Assembly: GCA_948676835.1 (NCBI GenBank)
Contig: CAPOZU010000020.1
Coordinates: 1 to 23,202, forward strand
Direction of reading: 5' to 3'
DNA from: an uncultured Clostridia bacterium
Lineage (GTDB): Bacteria; Bacillota; Clostridia; TANB77; CAG-508
DNA length: 23,202 nt
The translations under genes and the position numbers were made by a program. Below the pieces are notes generated by a model. The model did no database searches and had not been told where the DNA came from. It saw only the letters and a program-made list of their open reading frames with translations. Of this stretch, positions 1 to 5,629 are shown piece after piece; the first letter of the stretch is position 1; each line of letters starts with the position of its first letter.

Positions 1-3
1 ATA

Positions 4-27
4 GAGACTACATAAAAATGTAGTCTC
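4..27. repeat. Perfect 10-bp hairpin near the left edge
   Basis: GAGACTACAT (4-13) pairs exactly with ATGTAGTCTC (18-27) around an AAAA loop. No T-run follows directly, but a second small palindrome, AAGAGCTCTT, lies just downstream (about 37-46) and runs into TTTATTT. Together they could be the end of transcription of a gene or element lying to the left of the window. A simple terminator is possible, but the spacing to the T-rich stretch is unusual. Confidence 0.5.
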
Positions 28-52
28 CAAGTAAAGAGCTCTTTTTATTTAG

Positions 53-77
53 TGTCCACTATATGGGGTTCACTTCA
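53..77. mobile_element. Possible solitary insertion-sequence end (IS3/IS150-like terminal repeat)
   Basis: The 25 bases from TGTCCACT to CACTTCA have the shape of IS3-family (IS150 group) terminal inverted repeats as I recall them: an outer TGTC, a central TGGGGT and an inner TTCA. No transposase frame lies within the window to the right, and a partner repeat cannot be seen. If real, this is a remnant left just upstream of the rnc promoter, or the edge of an element outside the window. The call rests on memory of the consensus, not a database match. Confidence 0.3.
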
Positions 78-112
78 TAAGTTGCCTTTCTTTTTTCATA
101 AAAATTTTTGAC

Positions 113-141
113 TTGTAAATAATATTAAATAATGATAAAAT
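113..141 (+). promoter_or_regulatory. Predicted promoter of rnc
   Basis: TTGTAA (113-118) and TAAAAT (136-141) are separated by 17 bases. This places transcription start near 148, just before the AAGGAGGTG ribosome binding site at 154-162. An overlapping TTGACT at 108-113 is an alternative -35 box. Confidence 0.5.
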
Positions 142-168
142 AAATCAGTATATAAGGAGGTGAAAAAA

Positions 169-798
169 GTGGAGGCTAATTTAAATAAGTTGCAAAAAGA
201 AATTGGTTATAACTTTCAAAATATAAATCTTTTGAAAACAGCACTAACCCATACATCATATGCTTATGAGCATAAAGTTAAAAGTTATGAAAGGCTTGAA
301 TATTTAGGAGATAGTATTTTAGAGTTTATTAGTAGTGAATATTTATTTGAAAACTATGATAACCTATCAGAAGGAGAAATGACTAAAGTTAGAGCTTATA
401 GTGTATGTGAAGATAATTTATACCAAATTGCTTTAAAGCATAATTTTAGTGATTTCTTATATTTAGGAAAAAGTGAAAAAGCAAGTAAAGATAATAAAAA
501 GGCTATTTTAGCAGATACTGTTGAAGCAATAATTGCAGCTATATATATTGATTCTCAAGACATATATACAGCTAAAAGATTTATTATTGATAATATTAAA
601 GATACAGTAGAATTTGCAAGTAAAAATGTTGGAATTAAAGATTATAAAACAGTTTTGCAAGAAAAGTTACAAGTTAATGGCGAAGTTCTTATACAATATA
701 ATATTATTAAAGAAGAAGGTCCCGATCATAATAAATTATTTACTGCAGAAGTAAAATTTAATGGAAAAACTTTAGCTAATCGGTACTGGAAGAAGTAA
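169..798 (+). CDS. rnc: Ribonuclease III, C-terminus altered by a frameshift
   Basis: Double-strand-specific endoribonuclease that processes rRNA precursors and structured mRNAs as a homodimer. The catalytic domain is intact: the signature ERLEYLGDS at residues 41-49 supplies E41 and D47-type metal ligands, and ADTVEA (115-120) supplies the second Asp/Glu pair. A double-stranded RNA binding domain starts near residue 156 but is cut off. The last in-frame residues, RYWKK, do not fit the family, because the conserved end of that domain lies in the next frame (782-862). GTG at 169 is chosen because AAGGAGGTG (154-162) sits 6 bases upstream; a GTG at 160 lies inside that ribosome binding site. 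The frame encodes 209 residues, against 230 if the shift is repaired. The next gene begins at 864. The catalytic assignment is certain; whether the shift is biological is not. Confidence 0.93.
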   Translation: MEANLNKLQKEIGYNFQNINLLKTALTHTSYAYEHKVKSYERLEYLGDSILEFISSEYLFENYDNLSEGEMTKVRAYSVCEDNLYQIALKHNFSDFLYLGKSEKASKDNKKAILADTVEAIIAAIYIDSQDIYTAKRFIIDNIKDTVEFASKNVGIKDYKTVLQEKLQVNGEVLIQYNIIKEEGPDHNKLFTAEVKFNGKTLANRYWKK

Positions 799-862
799 AA
801 AAGCTGCTGAAATGGAAGCGGCAAGAAAAGCAATAGATATTCTAGAAGCTGGAGGTATATAA
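782..862 (+). other. Out-of-frame remainder of the RNase III dsRNA-binding domain
   Basis: Read from 782, the +1 frame gives GTGRSKKAAEMEAARKAIDI followed by LEAGGI and a TAA stop at 860-862. This is the normal final helix of RNase III dsRNA-binding domains. Dropping the C at 781 joins it to the upstream frame as TLAN-GTGRSKK. The final GGAGG of this tail is the ribosome binding site of the next gene. It is therefore the displaced end of rnc, not a gene. Confidence 0.9.
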
Positions 863-863
863 G

Positions 864-1955
864 GTGAAAAATAAAAGACAATATATTATACCAATATTTG
901 TACCACATTTAGGATGCCCAAATGATTGTACTTTTTGCAATCAGAGAAAAATTAGTGGTCAATTAAAAAACGTAACAGAAAATGATGTAAGAGATACAAT
1001 AGAATTTTACCTTAAAAATTTTAAAGAGAAAAATTCTTATATTGAAGTTGCTTTTTATGGAGGAAGTTTTACTGGAATTGATGTTGAAATTCAAGAAAAA
1101 TTACTTTCTACAGCATACGAATATGTTAAAAATAAAAGTATAGATGGAATTCGAATTTCAACAAGACCAGACTATATAGATCGTGTTATTTTAAAAAGAT
1201 TAAAAAAATATAAAGTAAAAACAATTGAACTTGGTGTTCAATCAACAAACGATTATGTTTTAAGTACATGCAAAAGAGGTCATACATATCAAGATGTTAT
1301 AAATGCATCTAAATTAATTAGAAGATTTGGATTTAATTTGGGGCACCAAATGATGGTTGGATTACCAGAAAGCTCTTTTCAAGATGATTTGAAAACAGCA
1401 AATGATTTAATAAAATTAAAACCAAAAATGATAAGAATCTATCCAGTACTTGTTATAAAAGATACAGAACTAGAAAATGAGTATAAATCTGGAAACTATG
1501 AACCTTTAACAGTAAATCAAGCAGTTGAAAGATGTAAAGAGTTGTGTTACTTATTTGGTAAAAAGAAAATTGATATAATCCGTATAGGATTGCAAAATAC
1601 AGATACTATTTGTTCTCCAACAAATAGTGGAAGCGAAGTTGTTGCCGGTCCATATCACGAAACATTTAGACAATTAGTAGAATCATCAATTTATTATGAT
1701 ACTATTATTCAAAAAATAAAAAAATTAAATACAAAAGCAAAAGAAATTACTATAACTGTAAATCCTCAAAATGTTAATAATGTTGTTGGATATAAAAGAG
1801 AAAATATTGATAAAATTAAAGAAATGTATGATTTAGATGTTGAAGTGAAACAAGATATAAAGCAACCTTTAGAAAAAATTGATATTGAAGTTTCTAAAAA
1901 ATTCAAGGATTTTATAGATGATAAAGAAACAGTAGAATCTAAAAGAAAAAAATAG
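864..1955 (+). CDS. Elp3-like radical SAM protein
   Basis: A radical S-adenosylmethionine enzyme of the group resembling the Elp3 catalytic core. The iron-sulfur motif is C18-x3-C22-x2-C25 (GCPNDCTFCNQ), followed by the SAM-contacting YGGSFTGID. LGVQSTND and the HQMMVGLPESS strand are typical of the family. At 363 residues it has the radical SAM barrel and a short C-terminal extension but lacks the acetyltransferase domain of true Elp3, so a tRNA-modifying role is only a guess. The start is GTG, with GGAGG at 851-855 placed 8 bases upstream and overlapping the displaced end of rnc. In many clostridia a gene of this type follows rnc and precedes smc. Here smc is absent and yitT follows. Confidence 0.85.
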   Translation: MKNKRQYIIPIFVPHLGCPNDCTFCNQRKISGQLKNVTENDVRDTIEFYLKNFKEKNSYIEVAFYGGSFTGIDVEIQEKLLSTAYEYVKNKSIDGIRISTRPDYIDRVILKRLKKYKVKTIELGVQSTNDYVLSTCKRGHTYQDVINASKLIRRFGFNLGHQMMVGLPESSFQDDLKTANDLIKLKPKMIRIYPVLVIKDTELENEYKSGNYEPLTVNQAVERCKELCYLFGKKKIDIIRIGLQNTDTICSPTNSGSEVVAGPYHETFRQLVESSIYYDTIIQKIKKLNTKAKEITITVNPQNVNNVVGYKRENIDKIKEMYDLDVEVKQDIKQPLEKIDIEVSKKFKDFIDDKETVESKRKK

Positions 1956-1976
1956 AACATATAGTATAAAAAAAAG

Positions 1977-2015
1977 AAAAACACTGATACTATTAGTATG
2001 AGTGTTTTTAAAATT
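1977..2015 (+). terminator. Hairpin spanning the start codon of the yitT-type gene
   Basis: AAAAACACT (1977-1985) pairs with AGTGTTTTT (2001-2009). After one mismatch the stem continues as ATAC/GTAT around a TATTA loop, and T-rich sequence follows. It resembles an intrinsic terminator for the radical SAM gene, but the ATG at 1998 lies in its 3' arm. It could therefore also limit translation of the downstream gene. Confidence 0.55.
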
Positions 2016-2840
2016 TTTTTTGAATTTATTTTAATAGTAATTGGTTGCATACTTGCTGCTTTTGGCACTTCTGAATTTCTACTTCCTAATCAATTATCTA
2101 GTGGGGGATTTGCAGGAATTGCAACAATTATTTATTATTTATTTCATATTCAAATGGGAACAACTATTTTAATATTAAATATTCCACTATTTATTATAGG
2201 ATATTTCAAATTAGGAAGAAAATTTATATTTAAAACGATTATAGCTACATTTTTATATTCAAAATTTATTGATATTTTTGAAAATTTTGGAGTATTTACA
2301 ACAGATAGATTTTTATCTTGTCTATATGGCGGAATACTAATAGGGATTGGTTTAGCTCTTGTTTTGAAAGTGAATAGCTCAACAGGTGGAACAGATTTGG
2401 TGGCATATATAATTCAAGATTTTAATAGTAATATAAAAATGAGTAATATTATAATGATTGTTGATATACTAGTAGTTTTAGGCAATATTATTACATTTAG
2501 AGAAATTGAAATTGGTTTATATTCTGCAATAACAATATTTATTGTGGGTAAGATGCTTGATATTGTGTTTGAAGGTATAAATTTTTGTAAATTGATTTAT
2601 ATTGTTTCAGATAAATCAGAAGAAATATTAGAAGCAATTAATTTAGATGCCAATAAAGGTGCTACAGCTCTTTATGGAAGAGGAAGTTTTAGTAAGAAAA
2701 ATAAGATGATAATAATGTGTGTTACAAAAAGAAGAGGGGTAGATAAAATAAAATTACTATCAAAAAAAGTTGATCCTAATTCATTTGTAATTATTACAGA
2801 TGCTAGAGAAGTATATGGTCTAGGTTTTAAAAAATCCTAA
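1998..2840 (+). CDS. YitT-family membrane protein (DUF161 plus DUF2179)
   Basis: Integral membrane protein of 280 residues, the usual family length. The first helix begins at residue 4, and the LPNQLSSGGFAGIATII motif after it is characteristic of YitT/DUF161 proteins. About five hydrophobic segments reach residue 200. The soluble C-terminal part (about 205-280, with ATALYGRGSF and the VITDAREVYGLGF ending) matches DUF2179. The family's function is not settled, and transport or membrane regulation has been proposed. No good ribosome binding site precedes the ATG, which sits inside a hairpin. No other start codon lies upstream before an in-frame stop at 1962. The stop codon overlaps the convergent XRE gene by four bases, within a shared terminator. 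Confidence 0.85.
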   Translation: MSVFKIFFEFILIVIGCILAAFGTSEFLLPNQLSSGGFAGIATIIYYLFHIQMGTTILILNIPLFIIGYFKLGRKFIFKTIIATFLYSKFIDIFENFGVFTTDRFLSCLYGGILIGIGLALVLKVNSSTGGTDLVAYIIQDFNSNIKMSNIIMIVDILVVLGNIITFREIEIGLYSAITIFIVGKMLDIVFEGINFCKLIYIVSDKSEEILEAINLDANKGATALYGRGSFSKKNKMIIMCVTKRRGVDKIKLLSKKVDPNSFVIITDAREVYGLGFKKS

Positions 2841-2854
2841 TTACAGGATTTTTT
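2829..2854. terminator. Bidirectional terminator in the overlap of two convergent genes
   Basis: AAAAAATCCT (2829-2838) and AGGATTTTTT (2845-2854) form a perfect 10-bp stem with a 6-base loop. Both strands carry the A-stem/T-tail form of an intrinsic terminator. The stop codons of the yitT-type gene (2838-2840) and the XRE gene (2837-2839) lie at the loop edge. Confidence 0.85.
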
Positions 2855-3046
2855 ATCTGTATTTCCCACTATATAATCAATACTTGTATTATATTCTTTT
2901 GCGAGTTTCATTAATATTTTTAATGGAACTTTTCTTTTTGAAGACTCGTAAAGAGAATAGGATATTCGGGAAATTTCTAACTTTCTAGATAGTTCTTCTT
3001 GAGTTAGATTATTTTCTAACCTTAATTCTTTAATTCTTTTATACAT
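2837..3046 (-). CDS. Small XRE-family repressor-like protein (69 residues)
   Basis: A Cro/C1-type helix-turn-helix protein that is little more than the DNA-binding domain. LTQEELSRKLEISRISYSLY is the helix-turn-helix, and KILMKLAKEYNTSIDYIVG is the conserved end of the fold. The start at 3046 is chosen because AGGAG (3056-3060, minus strand) sits 9 bases upstream. The longer frame back to 3121 would translate across the promoter and palindrome. It probably binds DNA as a dimer, and its own promoter overlaps a 23-bp inverted repeat, so autoregulation is likely. It is a paralogue of the next gene upstream on the same strand. The regulated targets are unknown. Confidence 0.85.
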   Translation of the reverse strand: MYKRIKELRLENNLTQEELSRKLEISRISYSLYESSKRKVPLKILMKLAKEYNTSIDYIVGNTDKKSCN

Positions 3047-3049
3047 ATA

Positions 3050-3101
3050 AAAATTCTCCTTTAAAATATATATAAAATTATATATTCTAAAGGAGAATTT
3101 T
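3050..3101 (-). promoter_or_regulatory. 23-bp inverted repeat over promoter and ribosome binding site of an XRE gene
   Basis: Bases 3050-3072 and 3079-3101 are reverse complements with one mismatch (3064/3087) and a 6-base spacer. The proximal arm contains the ribosome binding site of the XRE gene starting at 3046. The distal arm fills the -35 to -10 spacer of its promoter. It can act as a DNA operator. In RNA that reads through from the upstream XRE gene it can fold and hide the ribosome binding site. Confidence 0.75.
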
Positions 3102-3105
3102 ACAA
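3077..3105 (-). promoter_or_regulatory. Predicted promoter of the 69-residue XRE gene
   Basis: On the minus strand TTGTAA (3105-3100) and a consensus TATAAT (3082-3077) are separated by 17 bases. The predicted start is near 3070, inside the proximal palindrome arm. Such a transcript would contain only one arm and leave the ribosome binding site free. Confidence 0.65.
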
Positions 3106-3126
3106 TTAGGTATTTCGACATAATTT

Positions 3127-3357
3127 TTATTTTTGCTTTGATTCTGGATATTTTTCAAAAGTATCTGTTAATCCTACTATATAATCAATACTTGTTTTAT
3201 AATATTTTGCAAGTGTGGTTAATAAATCTACGGGAATATCTCTTTTTCCAGTTTCATATAAACTATATTGTGGTCTGGAAATTTTTAGGATTTCAGATAT
3301 GTTTTCTTGAGTTAAATCATTATCTTCTCTTAAATCTTTAAGACGTTTTAAATACAT
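3127..3357 (-). CDS. Small XRE-family repressor-like protein (76 residues)
   Basis: A Cro/C1-type helix-turn-helix protein. LTQENISEILKISRPQYSLY is the recognition region, followed by DLLTTLAKYYKTSIDYIVGL. It is clearly related to the gene immediately downstream (shared LTQE-x2-S, YSLYE, TSIDYIVG-x-TD) and both lack any extra domain. The ATG at 3357 has an AAGAGGT ribosome binding site just upstream on the minus strand. Repeated GTAT/ATAC dyads lie between this gene and the divergent glycosylase operon, so it probably controls its own promoter and perhaps that operon. It resembles phage-type repressors, but no other phage gene is present. Confidence 0.85.
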   Translation of the reverse strand: MYLKRLKDLREDNDLTQENISEILKISRPQYSLYETGKRDIPVDLLTTLAKYYKTSIDYIVGLTDTFEKYPESKQK

Positions 3358-3377
3358 TTTATACCTCTTATTACTTT

Positions 3378-3405
3378 AATATAATTAATTCTAACATGTA
3401 TGCAA
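3378..3405 (-). promoter_or_regulatory. Possible promoter of the 76-residue XRE gene
   Basis: Minus-strand TTGCAT (3405-3400) and TATATT (3383-3378) have a 16-base spacer. The -35 box is weak but lies inside the first operator-like dyad, as expected for a repressed promoter. Confidence 0.4.
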
Positions 3406-3438
3406 ACAGATACATACAATTGGTATGCATTTGAATAC
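3398..3438. promoter_or_regulatory. Pair of operator-like dyads between divergent genes
   Basis: Two 16-bp sites have the form GTAT-N8-ATAC, at 3398-3413 and 3423-3438, with centres 25 bp apart. In opposite orientation they also share TTTG and match at 12 of 16 positions. A third dyad, CATAC-N5-GTATG (3413-3427), links them. The arrangement is typical of Cro/C1-type repressor binding, and the adjacent XRE protein is the obvious candidate to bind. Confidence 0.6.
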
Positions 3439-3461
3439 TAATTATATGGTTTAAAATTCTA

Positions 3462-3490
3462 TTGATTATTTATTTAAAATATAATAAAAT
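3462..3490 (+). promoter_or_regulatory. Predicted promoter of the glycosylase-addB-alr operon
   Basis: TTGATT (3462-3467) and TAAAAT (3485-3490) are 17 bases apart. Transcription would begin near 3497. This rules out the far-upstream ATG at 3462 as a translation start of the next gene. Confidence 0.6.
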
Positions 3491-3527
3491 ACAAGTGATA
3501 GATTGTAAAATGAAAGGCAATAATAAC

Positions 3528-4391
3528 GTGAAAAAATATGTTATAGAAAATCAAGAATCATTCAAAATGGAAGATATATTTGATTGTGGTCAATGTTTTA
3601 GATGGAATAAGCAAGAAGATGGAAGTTATGTAGGTGTAATTAAAGATGCAGTAATTAAAGTTGAACAAAATAATAACAAAATAGTTTTTTCTGGAGAATC
3701 TGATAAAGATTTTGAAAGTACTATTAATTATTATTTCGATTTAAACACTAATTATTCAGAATATAAAGACAAATTATCTCAAATAGATCAATATTTATTT
3801 GAAAGTATTAAATTTGGAGAAGGCATTAGAATTTTAAGACAAGATTTATGGGAATGTATTATTTCGTTTATAATTTCAGCTAATAATAATATTCCAAGAA
3901 TAAAGAAGATTATTGAGAGAATGTCTATTGCTTATGGTGAAAAAATTGAATTTAACGGAACAGAATATTATAAATTTCCAACACCAGAAGCACTTTCTAA
4001 AGCATCTGTTCAGGATTTAAGAAGTTTAGGTTTGGGGTTTAGAGATAAAAGAATTTATAATACAACAAAAATGATATTAGAAAAAAAAGTCGATTTAACT
4101 CAAATGGAAAATTTAGAAAACACTAGTTTGATGAGAGAAGAATTATTAAAACTTGATGGTGTAGGGCCTAAGGTAGCTGATTGTATTTTATTATTTGGAC
4201 TAAAAAGATTAGATGTATTTCCAATTGATGTTTGGGTAAGAAGAGTTATGAATGACTTGTATATTCATAATGAAGACGAAGAAAAAGTCAATAAAAAAGA
4301 ATTACAAAAATTAGCAGAAGAGAAATTTGGTGATTTGTCTGGGCTTGCACAACAATATCTTTTTTATTGGAAAAGAGAAACAAGTGCTTAG
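3528..4391 (+). CDS. 8-oxoguanine DNA glycosylase/AP lyase (OGG family)
   Basis: Base-excision repair enzyme that removes oxidised guanine and nicks the backbone. The N-terminal OGG domain (DCGQCFRWNK region) precedes a helix-hairpin-helix-GPD domain. In the hairpin, LDGVGPKVADC carries the catalytic Lys, and FPIDVWVRR carries the catalytic Asp; these are K215 and D234 counted from the chosen start. The QDLWECIISFIISANNNI helix is also characteristic. The protein is 287 residues from GTG 3528, which has AAAGG 10 bases upstream. An ATG at 3510 lacks a ribosome binding site, and the 3462 start precedes the promoter. It is first in a tight six-gene run. OGG is the best fit over AlkA because of the GVGPKVAD motif. 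Confidence 0.9.
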   Translation: MKKYVIENQESFKMEDIFDCGQCFRWNKQEDGSYVGVIKDAVIKVEQNNNKIVFSGESDKDFESTINYYFDLNTNYSEYKDKLSQIDQYLFESIKFGEGIRILRQDLWECIISFIISANNNIPRIKKIIERMSIAYGEKIEFNGTEYYKFPTPEALSKASVQDLRSLGLGFRDKRIYNTTKMILEKKVDLTQMENLENTSLMREELLKLDGVGPKVADCILLFGLKRLDVFPIDVWVRRVMNDLYIHNEDEEKVNKKELQKLAEEKFGDLSGLAQQYLFYWKRETSA

Positions 4392-4400
4392 GAGAAAAGT

Positions 4401-5618
4401 ATGAAAAAATTTATAGGTAATCTGTTTACGATTACATTATTAATATTTAGTATAATAATATTTGGTGTTACATTATATTTTTGTTTAGACGTATTTGAAA
4501 TAATTCAAGTACCAGAAAAATATAGTTTAGTATCAATGTTTTATTCAAAAATAGAAGTTATAGCTTCAAATTCGAATATAATGGAAAATAATGTTTCAGA
4601 AGAAAATACTATAGAGAAAAGACCTAGAAAAACTATAGGTGTAGAAAAAGAAACTTACGCAAATTCGGCGGAAAGCACCGAATTTTGGGCTAAACTTGAA
4701 GAACAGCAAAAGTATCAAGAAAATGTAGAAATGGATGAAGGTACTACACCACAAAATTTCTATTATGAGCAATTAGATGAATATGCAAAAATAATTTATG
4801 ATAAATTAAATTCAAATTTAGAAAGTTTAAAAACAGGTATGTATACAGCAGACTTTGGATTAACTTTTGATGAATTATTACATCAAGAAGGTGGAGATGT
4901 TATATTAAAAGATTCGTTTCAACTTGCTATAAATGCATTAACATTTGATAATCCAGATTTATTTTATTTAGATGTCACAAAGTTATATTTGTTAACAGAA
5001 GTTACAACAAGAGCTTTTTCTAAAAAATATGAAGTTACTATAGGACCAAATGAAGAAAGTTATTTATCAAAAGCGTTTCCAACTGAACAAGTAGTAACAA
5101 GTGCTATTAATATGATTGAGCAAGAAAAAAATAATTTAGTTAATCAATGTCAAAATAAAAGTACAGTAGAAAAAATAAAGATAGTGCATGATTATTTAGT
5201 TGATAATACAGAATACGACTTAGAAGCAGGAGAAAATATTTATAATGTATATGGAACACTAATAGATAAAAAATCTGTATGTGAAGGCTATGCTAGAAGT
5301 TTTAAATATATTATGGATGATTTAAATATTCCGTGTATAATAGCTTGTGGTATAGGAAAGAACTCGGAAGGAAAAGCTGAAAGTCATGCTTGGAATTATG
5401 TTCAAATAGATGATGAGTGGTATGCAATAGATGTTACTTGGGATGACCCAGTAATAACTGGACCAGGATATTTATCAGAAGCCAAAAAACAAGAATCAAA
5501 ATATGAATATTATTTAAATGGATCAAATAAATTTTTTGAAGATCATTTTGAAGATGGAAATATAGTAGGAGAAGCTAACTTCAAGTATCCGACTTTAAGT
5601 GTATTAAATTATAAATAA
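4401..5618 (+). CDS. Membrane-anchored transglutaminase-like protein
   Basis: 405 residues with one N-terminal membrane segment (about 7-30), so the bulk probably faces outside as a signal-anchored surface protein. The transglutaminase/protease-like domain occupies about 255-350. Its catalytic triad is visible: C294 in KSVCEGYARS, H329 in ESHAWNYV and D344 in YAIDVTWDDP. Residues 55-120 are low complexity and probably a linker, and a helical region (120-250) precedes the catalytic domain. Bacterial members act as cysteine proteases or cross-linkers of wall or surface proteins; the substrate is unknown. AGGAGA lies 6-8 bases before the ATG. It sits 9 bases after the glycosylase gene and 11 before addB, so it is cotranscribed with repair genes for no obvious reason. 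Confidence 0.85.
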   Translation: MKKFIGNLFTITLLIFSIIIFGVTLYFCLDVFEIIQVPEKYSLVSMFYSKIEVIASNSNIMENNVSEENTIEKRPRKTIGVEKETYANSAESTEFWAKLEEQQKYQENVEMDEGTTPQNFYYEQLDEYAKIIYDKLNSNLESLKTGMYTADFGLTFDELLHQEGGDVILKDSFQLAINALTFDNPDLFYLDVTKLYLLTEVTTRAFSKKYEVTIGPNEESYLSKAFPTEQVVTSAINMIEQEKNNLVNQCQNKSTVEKIKIVHDYLVDNTEYDLEAGENIYNVYGTLIDKKSVCEGYARSFKYIMDDLNIPCIIACGIGKNSEGKAESHAWNYVQIDDEWYAIDVTWDDPVITGPGYLSEAKKQESKYEYYLNGSNKFFEDHFEDGNIVGEANFKYPTLSVLNYK

Positions 5619-5629
5619 AAGGAAAATCT

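Noticed and set aside
2837..3121. Longer 94-residue version of the first XRE gene
   Set aside because: Its first 25 residues cross the promoter and palindrome and do not resemble the family; the internal ATG at 3046 has a proper ribosome binding site.
3127..3357. Prophage immunity region
   Set aside because: Two Cro/C1-like genes and operators are present, but no integrase, structural or replication phage gene is seen in the window.
3462..3527. N-terminal extension of the OGG-type glycosylase
   Set aside because: The ATG at 3462 coincides with the predicted -35 box and has no ribosome binding site.
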